A stretch of 64,000 nt of DNA from Fredericiella sp963839515 (GTDB lineage Bacteria; Chloroflexota; Anaerolineae; Caldilineales; Caldilineaceae). This document shows, in pieces, positions 1 through 10,321 of this stretch; positions within the stretch are counted from its first letter, which is position 1; each line of letters starts with the position of its first letter. Under the pieces are notes generated by a model. That model saw nothing but the letters and a program-made list of their open reading frames with translations, was not told the DNA's origin and searched no databases. The stretch spans positions 558,001 to 622,000 of the forward strand of contig CAWIVN010000023.1 in the NCBI GenBank assembly GCA_963839515.1. Direction: 5' to 3'. Both the position numbers and the translations under genes were made by a program.

Positions 1-925
1 GCTGTAGACAAAACGTTTGGTGAAACGCCCGATGGCGTCGGGGAGCAGTTCCGCCCGATCCGGCGGCGCCGGCTGCGCCACTTCCACGCTGCGCACCTTG
101 TGGGGCGCTACCGGGCTCATGCGGAACAGCACGGGATCCTCATCCTCCATCTGCCACTCATAACAGCCATCCTCGCCGTAAATCGTAAAGCTCTCCATAT
201 AGGGCCGTGCGCAGTGGAACAGCGTGCGTGTGACCTCGGCCGCGAGGTCGCCCCGCTCCAGCCGGTAGATTGCCGTCTCGACCGGATACGGATTGCCATA
301 CTGCGCCGCGCAGCTCCTCACGCATCACGCCCGAGCCAAGGCAGCGCACACTAACCGCGCGCGTGTCGGCGATGGCCAGCAAGGGGGCCACCGCATGCGT
401 GGCATACCACATCGGCGGCAGACCTGCCCAATACGGCGGCCAGCACTCCATATCCTGGTAGTGGGCCCCGCGCAAGAACTGGATACGGCCAAATGCTTGC
501 TGCACCTTTAGTTCCTGGGCATACAGAAACTGGCGCGTGTATACCGCCGTTTCCATCATCATATAGTTCTTGCCGGCTGCGCGCTGCGCCTGCACGACCC
601 GCTGCAACTCGGCAATGCTGGTCGCCATCGGCACCGTCGAGGCGCAGTGCCGGCCGGATTGCAGCACGGCGACCGCCTGCCAGGCATGATCCGGAATCCC
701 GGAAACCAGGTGCACCGCATCGTACGCATCGGACGCCAGCAACTCGCGCACATCCGTATAGCGCTCCGCAATGTCAAAGCGATCGCCCACCTTTTGCAGT
801 CGCTGTGCATCACAGTCGCAGATGGCCACCGTCGCCACATGGGGGTGCGCCTGGTAGATCGGCACAAATTCGGCGCCGAAGCCTAGCCCGACCACCGCCA
901 CAGAAATCTTTGCTTGTGTGCTCAT
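1..925 (-). CDS. Gfo/Idh/MocA family oxidoreductase, partial at left edge, one frameshift
   Basis: Likely NAD(P)-dependent sugar or polyol dehydrogenase, cytoplasmic. The ATG at 925 follows AGGAA and begins MSTQAKISVAVVGLGFG, a Rossmann nucleotide-binding start. The usual EKP lysine motif reads STVPMA, so the catalytic lysine of the family is not seen. After MREELR the frame breaks near 306-307; dropping one C from the CC there gives AQYGNPYPV and an open frame to base 1, so the gene continues beyond the window. It is the last visible gene of the sugar ABC operon, 25 bases after the second permease, so its substrate is probably the imported sugar or a derivative. The indel may be a sequence error. 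Family call is firm, substrate unknown. Confidence 0.85.
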
Positions 926-950
926 GCTGTCCGTTCCTGACGAATGTAGA

Positions 951-1808
951 TCATGAACCCTGGATGGAGCCGGCGAGGATGCCTTCGACCAGGCGTTTTT
1001 GGCCAAGGATAAGAATCGGGATGATCGGCAGCAGGACAAGCATGCCGCCCGCGGCGATGATGTCGTACTGCGGCAGGAAGACGTCGCCGCGATAGGGCAT
1101 TTCGAACAGCCGTACTGTCAAGACACGCTTCTCCGGCGTAATCGTCAAAATGTAGGCGAAGAGAAATTCATTCCAACCCGCAATAAACAGCAGCAGAAAA
1201 CTGACGACAAAACTCGGCAAGGCAATGGGCGTCATGACCCGAAACAAGGCATCAAACCAGGAACAGCCGTCGATGGCTGCCGCATCGTCGATATCGCGCG
1301 GAATGCTGTTAAACGTCGAAAAAATCACCAGCATGGCGAGGGGAAGGCCGCCGGCCAGAAATACCAGCGTCAGCCCCAAGCGCGTGTCCAGCAGACCTAT
1401 ATCTTTGTACGCCATAAAGATCGGCCCGATCGTCACCATGCCCGGCAGCGCCATGGTCGCCACCATAAAGCCGTAAAACCACCGGCTGCCGGGAAACTTG
1501 AGCCGGTTGACGGCGTAGGCTGCCATGCCGCCCAGGATGGTGGCGCCAAGCGCCGAGAAGCCGGCGATGATCAAGGTGTTTGCCAGCACCGTGGGATAGG
1601 ACCAGGTGCGCAGGAGAAAGGTAAAGGCCTCCAGCGTCGGCTCCTCTGGGATTACAGTCGGCGGCAGCCGATTTGCTTCCAGTGGTGTTTTGAGCGACGT
1701 GACCAGCATCCAGTAGAGCGGGAACGCGATAAAAATGAGCGCCAGTGCCAATAAGAGATACGTGAGGGCCCTGTTCAGCCGTCTGCCGCGTGCTTTCACC
1801 TGATCCAA
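951..1808 (-). CDS. Sugar ABC transporter permease, MalG type
   Basis: Inner-membrane permease of a carbohydrate ABC importer (CUT1 type), 285 residues. An N-terminal membrane helix (residues about 13-35) is followed by five more hydrophobic segments. The EAA loop that docks the ATPase is visible as DDAAAIDGCSWFDALFRVM around residue 190. The start is taken as TTG at 1808, directly after the TAA of the upstream permease; a GTG four codons in is an alternative. Tight packing with the other permease implies translational coupling. No ATPase gene is visible in this cluster, which is common where one shared MsmX-like ATPase energises several importers. Sugar specificity cannot be told from sequence. 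Confidence 0.93.
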   Translation of the reverse strand: MDQVKARGRRLNRALTYLLLALALIFIAFPLYWMLVTSLKTPLEANRLPPTVIPEEPTLEAFTFLLRTWSYPTVLANTLIIAGFSALGATILGGMAAYAVNRLKFPGSRWFYGFMVATMALPGMVTIGPIFMAYKDIGLLDTRLGLTLVFLAGGLPLAMLVIFSTFNSIPRDIDDAAAIDGCSWFDALFRVMTPIALPSFVVSFLLLFIAGWNEFLFAYILTITPEKRVLTVRLFEMPYRGDVFLPQYDIIAAGGMLVLLPIIPILILGQKRLVEGILAGSIQGS

Positions 1809-2729
1809 TTACCTTTCCACCTGGAACAGCCGCCAGGCATAATAGAGACCTACGACGGCGCTGATGGCAAATAGCACCACGTTGACGGCGGATCCATACC
1901 CATAGCGAAATTCGGTAAAGAATCGCTCATACGCATACATGGCAATGGTGCGCGTGGCCGAGCCCGGGCCGCCCATGGTAAGCCCATAGATTTGCTCAAA
2001 CGTCTGTATCTCGCCCATCCCGCGCAGGAGCAGCACCAGCAAGGTCGTCGAGCGCAGCAGCGGAAATGAAACCCGCCAGAAGCGTGCTGCCGGTCCGGCT
2101 CCATCCACTTCGGCTGCTTCCAGCACCTCTTTTGGCAGCGAACGCAACCCCGCTAAAAAGATCAGCGAAACCCACGCTACGTTCTTCCAGACGGAAACCA
2201 GGATCACGGAAAACCTGGCCCAGAAGGGATCGCTCAGCCAGGGAATCCGGCCCAGCCCCATCATGGTCAGCACCTGGTTAAAAACACCGGAACTCTCGTA
2301 GAACATAAGCTTCCAAATGGTGCTGGCCAGCATCGGTGCGATGACCCAGGGCAGCATGACGAGCAAGATGGCGGCCCCTTGCAAGCGCAGCTTTTGATTC
2401 AGCAGGACGGCGATCCCCAGCCCCAAGGCAGTCTCGACGAGCATGGCGGCAATGGCATAGATAAACGTCCAGGCTATGGCATTGACAAACAGCTCGTCTT
2501 TCGCCAGGTAGAAGTAGTTGTCGAGGCCAACAAACCGGCCGGGATTGGTGATCGAAGTATTGGTAAAGCTCAGCCATATCGTGCGCAGCAGCGGAAATAC
2601 GGTGAACACGAGGCGCACGGCGATGGCCGGCAGCACCAGTACATACGCCATCCAATACCTTTTCCAGGCGCCGGCCCGTGGTTGCGTCTTTACCTGGGGC
2701 CTGCTGACCGTGATTGATATGTTCGCCAT
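1809..2729 (-). CDS. Sugar ABC transporter permease, MalF type
   Basis: Inner-membrane permease of the same carbohydrate importer, about 306 residues with six predicted helices. The first follows KRYWMAYVLVLPAIAV; the EAA loop is seen as VLEAAEVDGAGPAARFWRV near residue 215. The ATG at 2729 (MANISITVSRP) is preferred to an upstream in-frame extension that would cross most of the intergenic space. It lies between the solute-binding protein gene (96 bases upstream) and the MalG-type permease, whose start abuts its stop. Pairing of MalF-type and MalG-type subunits is normal for this family. Confidence 0.93.
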   Translation of the reverse strand: MANISITVSRPQVKTQPRAGAWKRYWMAYVLVLPAIAVRLVFTVFPLLRTIWLSFTNTSITNPGRFVGLDNYFYLAKDELFVNAIAWTFIYAIAAMLVETALGLGIAVLLNQKLRLQGAAILLVMLPWVIAPMLASTIWKLMFYESSGVFNQVLTMMGLGRIPWLSDPFWARFSVILVSVWKNVAWVSLIFLAGLRSLPKEVLEAAEVDGAGPAARFWRVSFPLLRSTTLLVLLLRGMGEIQTFEQIYGLTMGGPGSATRTIAMYAYERFFTEFRYGYGSAVNVVLFAISAVVGLYYAWRLFQVER

Positions 2730-2825
2730 GGTTGAATGCCGTTCTAACTCACTTCCATTGCGTGGGCAGGAGGAGAATACGGTTCGGACCGTGCATTTCC
2801 TCCTGCCCCCTGCCACCGGTTGCTA

Positions 2826-4145
2826 CTACGCGGCGTCCGCCATGATTCGTGCGTACTCGCCGACTGCCCACTCTTGTGTCTGCTCCGGTGTCTTTTCGCC
2901 GGAGAACAGGAACTTGCCGATGTTCTGGAAGAGATTCCACAGCTCGTTGACGGGTTTCTTGGTGACGATCGGTGCCCGGAAATTGGCGCCCTCCAGCAGC
3001 GTCTCCCAGCCGACCGGCATGCCGAGCGTTGGCACCACGGCGACGACGTCCGGGTCGTGAATCAGCGATTTATACGCGGGCGCGTCCTGCAGCACCGTGA
3101 TCACATATTCCTTCATGACCTCCGGCTGCGAGAACCAGTCGAGATATTCCACCGCCAGGTCCTTGTTGCCTGCGCTCTTGGGCACCATCCAGCCCCAGCC
3201 GTGCATCAAGCCAGTGTCGCTCGCCGGGCCCATCGGCCAGCGCGCCGCCGTCGAGTTCTCCGTCGTCAGCACGCTGTTCTCGATCTTGAGCGCATTGCGA
3301 TAGCCGCCCGTATAGGTCCACCACATTCCCGCTTTGCCCTGGGCCGTGAGATTGTTGATCTGGTCATAGCCCTCGTTGACGGTGGACTTGGGGGTAATCT
3401 TGTGCGTAAAGACCCAATCACTCATGAACTTGAACGCATCCAGCGTAGCCGGATCGTCGAGCGTGTCGAGGTCGGCGCCGGCCTGGTTGAGGAACAGCAG
3501 AATGGTATTGAATTCGTGTCCCGCGCCGTTGAGCGGCCGCCAGCCCCACACATCGGCATCGGGTTTCGTGACTGGTTGGGCCGCGGCGACCAGATCACTC
3601 CATGTCTTGGGCGGCGCCGAGACGAGATCCTTGTAGTAGAAGAATGGCTCCAGGTCGAGCAGGTAGAAGATGCGGTAGACGCCGCCCAGGATGCTGTTTA
3701 GCCCATGGACGCCATCCACGACATCGTCCTTGTGTTTCATCCAGGCGTCAGTATCGCCCAGGTCGACCGCGTAGCCGTTGGCGGCCATCATGCCGGCGAT
3801 CAAGTCGTCGGCAATGGTCAGGTCATAGGCCGAGTCGCCCGTCTGGCTCCACAACGCAAATTTCTGCATCACATCCGTCCAGGCGCCGGATGGGAAAGCG
3901 GCGTAGTTGATCTTGGCGCCGGTCGCAGTCTCGAACTGGGCATTAAATTTGCCGAAGTTTTCATTGTCCCAGTGCATCAACGTCAGTTCCTTGGACGCCG
4001 CAACATCGGGAGCCGCGGCGGCTCCTTCTCCTGTTGCTGCCGGCGCCGGCGCCGCGGGTGCACACGCAGCCACCCCTACGGCGACACCCATCAATGCCGT
4101 GCTCTTAAGAAACGTGCGGCGACTCATCCAGTTTTGTGCTGGCAT
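2826..4145 (-). CDS. Sugar ABC transporter substrate-binding lipoprotein, Tat-type signal
   Basis: Extracytoplasmic solute-binding protein of the sugar importer, about 439 residues. The N-terminus has a twin-arginine motif SRRTFLK, a short hydrophobic stretch and a lipobox ending VAAC, so export is probably by Tat with lipid anchoring. A Pro/Ala linker precedes the two-lobed MalE/UgpB-like fold. Two ATGs compete: GGAGG sits 6 bases before 4145 but touches the ATG at 4151, so 4145 is chosen. First gene of the four-gene operon; the 4146-4315 gap separates it from a divergent regulator and should hold both promoters. Ligand unknown. Confidence 0.92.
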   Translation of the reverse strand: MPAQNWMSRRTFLKSTALMGVAVGVAACAPAAPAPAATGEGAAAAPDVAASKELTLMHWDNENFGKFNAQFETATGAKINYAAFPSGAWTDVMQKFALWSQTGDSAYDLTIADDLIAGMMAANGYAVDLGDTDAWMKHKDDVVDGVHGLNSILGGVYRIFYLLDLEPFFYYKDLVSAPPKTWSDLVAAAQPVTKPDADVWGWRPLNGAGHEFNTILLFLNQAGADLDTLDDPATLDAFKFMSDWVFTHKITPKSTVNEGYDQINNLTAQGKAGMWWTYTGGYRNALKIENSVLTTENSTAARWPMGPASDTGLMHGWGWMVPKSAGNKDLAVEYLDWFSQPEVMKEYVITVLQDAPAYKSLIHDPDVVAVVPTLGMPVGWETLLEGANFRAPIVTKKPVNELWNLFQNIGKFLFSGEKTPEQTQEWAVGEYARIMADAA

Positions 4146-4315
4146 GTTCATCCTCCATTGGCTCCATTGGTAAAAAAAAGTCCAAATTTGTATAGGCAGG
4201 CGAAATCGGGGACGTGGTGTAGACTATTCTATAGACCTTCCGCCATCCCTTCAATCAAATAACGGCCAACAAAAGGACCGGAAAAGGCCAGAACAGGTCA
4301 GACTTTGGGACTGCC

Positions 4316-5584
4316 ATGCTTTCATATCCTGACTTCTTACGCGAGCTGCGGCACGCGCTGAATTATATCTACGAACCCCAAATCCTGCGCCTGAGTCCCC
4401 TGCAAAGCCTGTTGCTGCCCAATAGCACAAGCCGGTCTACGTTGGCGCTGGGCAGTTTTCTGGTGAAGGCAATTGAGGCACTCAAGCCTGCCGCGATAAC
4501 CCCCGGTGACTCGCCTGCGTGGCAGACTTATGAATTTCTCTATTATCGCTATGTACACGGGGCCAGCCAGGCAGATCTGGCAAAACAGTTGAACTGCAGC
4601 GAGCGCCAGGTGCGGCGTCTACAGAACCACGCCTTGGCCGTACTGGCCGAATCGTTGCTCCAGCACGCCGGCTTTGCGGCGGACCAGGTAATTGGTCGTT
4701 CTGCCGATCAGCAGTCCGGTACCGAGGCCGCCGATGTGCGCGTGCTCAAGCATGAGTACGATGCCCTGTTGGCCGGCCACACGCGCAGCAGCACCGAAGT
4801 GACGACGGAGTTGACGGCCATCAGCGACGTCTTGCAGCCCCTCCTGCTGCAGTATGCCACCAGTCTGCGCTTGCCTTCCACCGCGGGTTTCATGAACACT
4901 TCGGTTCCCGACATCGTCTTCCGCCAGGCATTCTTGAGCATGTTTGCTGCCGCCGCGCGCCTGGCTGCTGGGGGACAGATCCAGATCACGTACCATGAAG
5001 AGGCAGACTGGGTGATCGTACAGGTCAGCCTGATTGGCGCTGCGACGGTCGAGGGCCGCCTTGACACCGGCCAGGGCGAGACGCGTGCGGATTTCGACGA
5101 GGCCGCCTCTTTGCTTGCGTTGTGCGGGGGAGAACTGGAGGGCCAGGCGCTTGGCGCAAACAGCTGTGAGCTGATCGTCAGGTTGCCTGCGGTCCGCTTT
5201 GTGACGGTGCTGGCGGTCGACGACAACAAGGATATTCTGCAGCTGCTGGTTCGCTATACCGCCGGCACCCGTTATGAGTTGGTGACGTGCGCCGATCCGG
5301 CTGCCGTAGGCGGCATGGCTGTCAAGCTGAATCCTGCGCTGATTACGCTGGACGTGATGATGGCTGGGGTGGACGGCTGGCAGCTGATCAAACAACTGCG
5401 TGGCGATCCGCAGACGGCCCACATACCGATTGTCGTCTGTTCGGTTCTGGCCCAAGAGGAGCTCGCGCTCGCTTTAGGCGTCGATGACTATGTCCGCAAG
5501 CCGGTCAGCCAGGAAACCTATCTGGCGGCGCTTGATCGGCAGAGTTCTGGAAGGGAGACACAGTCTCGGCCAGCGCATGAATGA
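4316..5584 (+). CDS. Regulator with HTH, degenerate ATPase-like middle and C-terminal receiver
   Basis: About 422 residues in three parts. Residues 60-115 hold a sigma-70 region 4-like helix-turn-helix (ASQADLAKQLNCSERQVRRL). Residues about 180-290 resemble a worn HATPase_c fold with an N-box-like VFRQAFLSMFAAAARLA, lacking clear G boxes. Residues about 297-415 form a CheY-like receiver with the acidic pair VDDN, phosphoacceptor Asp in ITLDVMM and the late Lys in VRKP. HTH first, receiver last is the reverse of ordinary response regulators. It is divergent from the sugar operon and overlaps the convergent hybrid kinase gene by 80 bases, so it may be its partner and control the sugar genes. 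The last two statements are inference. Confidence 0.8.
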   Translation: MLSYPDFLRELRHALNYIYEPQILRLSPLQSLLLPNSTSRSTLALGSFLVKAIEALKPAAITPGDSPAWQTYEFLYYRYVHGASQADLAKQLNCSERQVRRLQNHALAVLAESLLQHAGFAADQVIGRSADQQSGTEAADVRVLKHEYDALLAGHTRSSTEVTTELTAISDVLQPLLLQYATSLRLPSTAGFMNTSVPDIVFRQAFLSMFAAAARLAAGGQIQITYHEEADWVIVQVSLIGAATVEGRLDTGQGETRADFDEAASLLALCGGELEGQALGANSCELIVRLPAVRFVTVLAVDDNKDILQLLVRYTAGTRYELVTCADPAAVGGMAVKLNPALITLDVMMAGVDGWQLIKQLRGDPQTAHIPIVVCSVLAQEELALALGVDDYVRKPVSQETYLAALDRQSSGRETQSRPAHE

Positions 5585-7760
5585 TTTCAACCAGCTCCTT
5601 GCCGCTAAAACCGTTGGCGCGAAACAGCGTAACGTGATCGCTGATGATCGGCTCACTGGCCGGGTCTTGCGCCGACGTCACAATGATGCGGACGCTCGCC
5701 AGCGTAGGGTCTTTTCTGACAGCGGCCACGACTTCAAACCCATTCAGTCCAGGCAGCGCCAGGTCAAGCAGGACCAGGTCAGGCCGCCGGGTGCGAATCA
5801 GCTCAAGCCCGCGCCTGCCATCGGCTGCCCGCAGAATTGTGTACGCTTCGCTGGCGGAGGTTAGCATGCGCGAAAAGAGCTGGAGCACCTCCGGCTCGTC
5901 GTCCACGATCAGGATGCTGCGGAGGGGCTGGGCAACCTGTTCGACTGCCGCCAACAGCTGGTCGCGTGCGATCGGCTTGATCAAATACCCGTCAATGCCC
6001 ATCTGCGCACTCTTGTTCAGCACGCCCGGCAGCGCACAGGTTATGAGCGGTATTCGCTGCGACAGGCTGCCCAGTTCCTGCTTCAATACTTCAGTCTGGC
6101 TGCTCTCTATCTCGTTGACGACAAACATCTGCGCCGAAAATTGCTGCAGGTCGACCAGGGCAGCGTGGGCATCGGGAACCAGGGTAAGCTCATACTCTTC
6201 ACCCAGGTTGTGCATGGCCAACGAGTGAAGCCTGTTCTCCGCACCCACAAACACGATCCGCTTGTTGATTGGCGGCAGTTCATGATGTTGGCGGCGGTCG
6301 CGATATTCGAACTCAGAGGATATCCAGCGCGCGGGACGCCCCATGCTCTGCGCAGACATTGGCACCGGCAGGCTAAAGAAGAAGGCTGCACCGCTGGTGC
6401 GCGCCTCAGCCCACATGCGGCCGCCGTGTAGCTCTACCAGCCTTTTGCTGATTGCCAGCCCCAGCCCCGTGCCCGGCTTAGCAGTCGTGGGCCGCGTTTC
6501 CAGCTGGCGGAAGGGTTCAAACAGGCTCGTGATCTCATCTTCCGGGATGCCAGGCCCCGTGTCTTGCACCTGCACCACCACGTCGTTTTTGTCGAGGTAG
6601 CTCCTGATGGTAACGCCGCCGCTGTCTACGATCTTGCCGGCGTTACTGAGGAGATTCATGACCACTTGCCGGATGCGGGTGGGGTCGCACAATACTTCGG
6701 GCAGGTGGGGCTCCGTCTCAAGTTTGAGCCAGAGGGACTTAGATGCAAACAGATCGCACATTGGCTCAACAGCATGTTCGAGCAGGTCCGCTACTTGCAC
6801 CGGCTGCAGTGACAGCGTCATCTGGCCGGCGTCGGTCTTGCTCAGGTCCAACACGTCGTCGACGAGGCTGGACAAGTGTTCGGCGTTGCGCTGAATGGCA
6901 GCAATATCGGCCAGGAGGTGGGCCGGCAATCTGTGTTGATAGGTCAACGGCGCACGCGTGATCAGGCTGCTAAAGCCGATGATCATGTTTAGCGGTGTGC
7001 GCAGTTCATGGCTCACATTGGCGACAAATGACTCCTTGGCCTGTCTGGCTTCGTCGGCCACGCGCTGGGTTGCCAGCAGCACCTGGTTCAGCCGTCCCAG
7101 CTCCTTGTAGGCATTGCGCAGTTCCTCATAGGCCTGATTCAGCTCCTGTTGCCGGTCGCGGCTCTCTTCCAGCAGTTGGCGCGCAAGGGCAAAGTGATAC
7201 CATGACTCGGTCGTGGCGGCACGCAGCGGGCGCAGCGCGGCCCACACCAGGCCGACCGATCCCCAAATGCCGGCCAGTGCAATGATGACGAAATTGCCGC
7301 CCGCGCTGGGCTGCAGCAGCACGGCTTGCAGCACCAGCAGGAGCGAAACGAATGCGCCCAAGGTCACACCTTGCAGGGTTCCGACGTAGCTGGTCACCAA
7401 GATGCAAGGCAGCGTCAAGAGCAGGAGCAGCGCGCTCGTACCCGCAAGCCAATAGGCAAATACAATCACAAGCGAGACCCCGCCGGCCAGAAACCACGTA
7501 CCCAGCGGATAGCGGTCACGCAGCAGCCAGGCGCCGAGCGCCACAAGACAGACGAGCAGGCCAAACAGGTCCCAACGCTGTATCTGGCTGCTATCGGTGT
7601 GAAGCCAGAAAAAAGCAGCCGCAGCAACGGCGACGAGGACGATGGCAATGGCGGGCAGGGAGCTTTGTTGCAGGCTGCGCAGATAGTCCTGCAGCAGGCT
7701 GGCTTCCTGTCCGGCGCCGGCGCCGTCCATCGCCGGCTGCCACACCTGGGTCTTTTTCAT
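5505..7760 (-). CDS. Hybrid histidine kinase with two C-terminal receiver modules
   Basis: Membrane sensor kinase, 751 residues. Residues about 35-180 contain some six hydrophobic segments with no recognisable periplasmic domain. A coiled coil (about 190-235) leads to HisKA with FVANVSHELRTPLNMIIGF (His251), then HATPase_c with N box VMNLLSNAGK, G1 DTGPGIPEDE and G2 KPGTGLGLAIS. Two receiver-like modules follow: the first is degenerate (Asn in MFVVNEIES where the phosphoacceptor should be), the second is intact (VDDEPE, Asp in LLDLALPG) though its final segment lacks the usual Lys-Pro. The ATG at 7760 follows AAGGA. It converges with the preceding HTH/receiver gene with an 80-base overlap. 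Confidence 0.92.
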   Translation of the reverse strand: MKKTQVWQPAMDGAGAGQEASLLQDYLRSLQQSSLPAIAIVLVAVAAAAFFWLHTDSSQIQRWDLFGLLVCLVALGAWLLRDRYPLGTWFLAGGVSLVIVFAYWLAGTSALLLLLTLPCILVTSYVGTLQGVTLGAFVSLLLVLQAVLLQPSAGGNFVIIALAGIWGSVGLVWAALRPLRAATTESWYHFALARQLLEESRDRQQELNQAYEELRNAYKELGRLNQVLLATQRVADEARQAKESFVANVSHELRTPLNMIIGFSSLITRAPLTYQHRLPAHLLADIAAIQRNAEHLSSLVDDVLDLSKTDAGQMTLSLQPVQVADLLEHAVEPMCDLFASKSLWLKLETEPHLPEVLCDPTRIRQVVMNLLSNAGKIVDSGGVTIRSYLDKNDVVVQVQDTGPGIPEDEITSLFEPFRQLETRPTTAKPGTGLGLAISKRLVELHGGRMWAEARTSGAAFFFSLPVPMSAQSMGRPARWISSEFEYRDRRQHHELPPINKRIVFVGAENRLHSLAMHNLGEEYELTLVPDAHAALVDLQQFSAQMFVVNEIESSQTEVLKQELGSLSQRIPLITCALPGVLNKSAQMGIDGYLIKPIARDQLLAAVEQVAQPLRSILIVDDEPEVLQLFSRMLTSASEAYTILRAADGRRGLELIRTRRPDLVLLDLALPGLNGFEVVAAVRKDPTLASVRIIVTSAQDPASEPIISDHVTLFRANGFSGKELVEIIHALAETVSPFQNSADQAPPDRFPG

Positions 7761-7877
7761 ATTGCGTCCTTAGCACAGCCGGGGAATATGTGACCTACTA
7801 TACCATAACCCTGCACTGGTTGCTCGGGGCTTCATAGAAGGAGCTCACAGACGCATGTCCAAACAGCCCTTGGCGGG

Positions 7878-8830
7878 CTAGGCTATAAACTGCTGCTCCA
7901 CCACTTGCCGCGCCTGCTCAGCAATCTCGTCGATACGGGCCGGGCAGCGGTCAATCGCCCAGCGTGTCAGGTCGAATGCCTTAAGCAGGGCCAGGCTGCG
8001 CACCTGAGGCAGCAGCGCGGCAAACTCGGCTGCGTCCAGTCCGTACCCCATCAAGAACGCGCCGAAGCGCTCGTCGCTGGGACGCAGCCGGCGCAGAATC
8101 TCCAGCAGATCATAATGCGGGACAAGATGCGCCTCGGCGGATCCCCAGTCGAGCAGGCTGACCTGGCCTGTCTCATCCACAACCGTGTTGCGAATGGCCA
8201 GGTCATAATGATTCAGGCCAATGCGAAAGGCGGTGCGGCGCAGGGTTTGAAACACCTGGCGAATGTCCTCGACTTGTGCAGGTCTGTAGACGTTCAAGCG
8301 CAGCAGCTCATCATCTTGCGTCAGGCTGTGCAGATTGTAGTCGATATAACGCCTGCCATTCCGCTTGCGCGTTGCCCTTGTGAAAGTCAGCGAGGGTCTC
8401 GCCGAAAGCCATCCAGGGCAATCGCGTGAATGCGCCGTGCATACCGCCCCAGCACACGCCAGATGTCCGCATTCATCCAATCCGCTGTCTTCGCCGTTCA
8501 CGCCGGCCACAAGCGTCTGCAGTATGTAAGGCCGCCTGCCCCACCGTCCAATCTCCAGCACCTGCGGTCCGGGAATCCCCAAAGCGGCCGCTTGCCCAAG
8601 CACCATGCTTCTTTCTCGTAAAACAGCAGGCCACGCACCTCATCCTCTGGTTTGCTCATCCGCACTACGACGGCCACCGCGCGTGTGTGCACCACAAAGA
8701 TTTGATTGACGCTGCCTTTGCCGCAGATGGGCGCGACCTCTTGGACTGGTTGGCGTATAAACGCGGCCGCAATTTGTGCGGCCAGGTCCAGATCGGATGT
8801 GGCAGCGTTCGTCATGACTTCGTCTCGCAT
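7878..8830 (-). pseudogene. Aminoglycoside phosphotransferase-family kinase with several frameshifts
   Basis: Small-molecule kinase of the APH/choline kinase fold. The N-terminal lobe reads in one frame (VNQIFVVHTRAVAVVVRMSKPEDEVRGLLFYEKE), then breaks near 8605. The middle (MVLGQAAALGIPGP, later ADIWRVLGRYARRIHAIALDGF) needs further single-base corrections near 8475, 8395 and 8355. The C-terminal lobe is intact with NHYDLAIRNTVVD as the catalytic loop and SLLDWGSAE as the metal-binding DFG equivalent. All core motifs survive once frames are joined, which favours sequencing errors over old decay. The start could also be the ATG at 8815. Substrate unknown. The 247 bases beyond it (8831-9077) hold nothing recognisable. 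Confidence 0.72.
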
Positions 8831-9077
8831 TGCGTGCTAGGCTGTAACTCTCTTTCTACCAAACCGGGGCAGAATCATCTAAACACGCAGCACACCGTTG
8901 AGTACGCCCAGCACAGCGCACACTCCCAGCCAAAGGTAGATGTCCGGCATGGACCGCACGAGCATTATGGCATAGAGGGCTCTCCATGTCGGGCGGCGGT
9001 ATGTGCATGAGCTTGATCAATTCCGGCGCGACCAGGCTTTCTGCGCCAAATCGGCCCTCCCTGTCTTGCATCACGTG

Positions 9078-10321
9078 CTATGTGGCCGGCGCAAGCTCCT
9101 CCGGCGGCTTTGTCGTCTTAAAGCTGCGATAGAGCAGCAGGTCGTACACGATCTTGAGCCCGCCCGCGATAAAGAACGGGGCACTAAAGGTCATCGCGCC
9201 TGCCAGCAAAGCCCCACTCAACGCCGGCGCCGCGGCCGCCCCCAACGAGCGGGCAATGCTTGTCACCCCTGCGGCCGCCGACCGCTCGTCGGGCGCCACC
9301 ACCGCCATCGTGTACGACTGGCGCGTCGGCACGTCCATCTGCGAGATCGAGAAGCGCAGCAGCATGACAAAAACGGCGATGGGCAGGGTCGGCATCAGCG
9401 GCACCAGCATGAGCAGCACGTTGGACGGAATATGGGTGAAGACCATCGTGTTGATCAGCCCAAAGCGCGCCGCGATGCGCGCCGCCAGCAGTGCCGAAAT
9501 GCCGGCCAGGATGTTGGCGGCAAAAAAGATCGCGCCGATCGTGTCGATGTCGGCGCGCAAAGCGCACGCTGAACCAGAAGGCGACCATGCTCTGCACGAC
9601 AAAGCCGCCGGCAAAGGCATCCAGCGCAAACAGCGCGCTCAGCTTGAAGACGATCGACCGCGACTTGTGCAGACCCAGGAAGCGCTTTGGCGGCTGCGTT
9701 CTGTCGCTGCCTGGGCGGACCTCCACGGCGGGCGACAGGCACAGGAAGGCCAGCAGCAGCAGCGCGCCGATCAGGGCGTAGCCGACGATCACGGCCCGGT
9801 AGGCGTCCAGCGGCGTCCAGCCGCTGTTCTGCAGTGTCTGGGCGATGACGCCCGCGCAGAGCGCGCCCGTGGCCGTGGCAAAGGAACCCACCAGGTTGTA
9901 CCAGGCGAAGATGCGCGTGCGCTCGTTTGTCCGGCACCAGTTGGCTCAGCGCCGCCTGTTCGATCGAGAGAAACGGCCCGATCTCGTTGCCGCTGGGGCT
10001 GATGACGCCGACGATGGCCGCCAGGGTGAGCAGCAGCGGATGTCTGCGTCAGGACAAAGGCGACGCCGGCGCCCAGCATCAGCGCCGCACCGATGACCAG
10101 CGTACGCCGCCTGCCCATGCGGTCGGCGGTGGTCGTCAGCCAGAGCGAAATGACGGCGTCGCCCAGCAGGGTGAGCGTGAGCAGCATCCCGATCTGGCCG
10201 GTGCCAAGGCCGGTTGTCACCAGGTAGAGGACCAAGGACCACCGAGACGAAAGCCATAGGCAAAGAGCCGGGCGATGCGCGTGCCAAACAGCAGGCCGGT
10301 GTCAACCCTTGAACGCGCCAT
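9078..10321 (-). pseudogene. Major facilitator superfamily transporter with several frameshifts
   Basis: Inner-membrane secondary transporter, roughly 414 codons. The ATG at 10321 (MARSRVDTGLLFGTR) begins 20 bases inside the end of the ChrB-like gene, so the two are probably coupled. Frame changes are needed near 10235, 10040, 9930 and 9565. Joined, the protein reads VLYLVTTGLGTGQIGMLLTL, the MFS loop 2-3 signature ADRMGRRR, GVISPSGNEIGPFLSIEQAA, VQSMVAFWFSV and a C-terminal run to KPPEELAPAT. MFS proteins beside ChrB-type proteins suggest an oxyanion or metal efflux role, which is inference. Every segment is conserved, so the breaks look like sequence error rather than gene loss. Confidence 0.75.

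Noticed and set aside
2820..3701. A 293-codon plus-strand frame
   Set aside because: Antisense shadow of the solute-binding protein gene.
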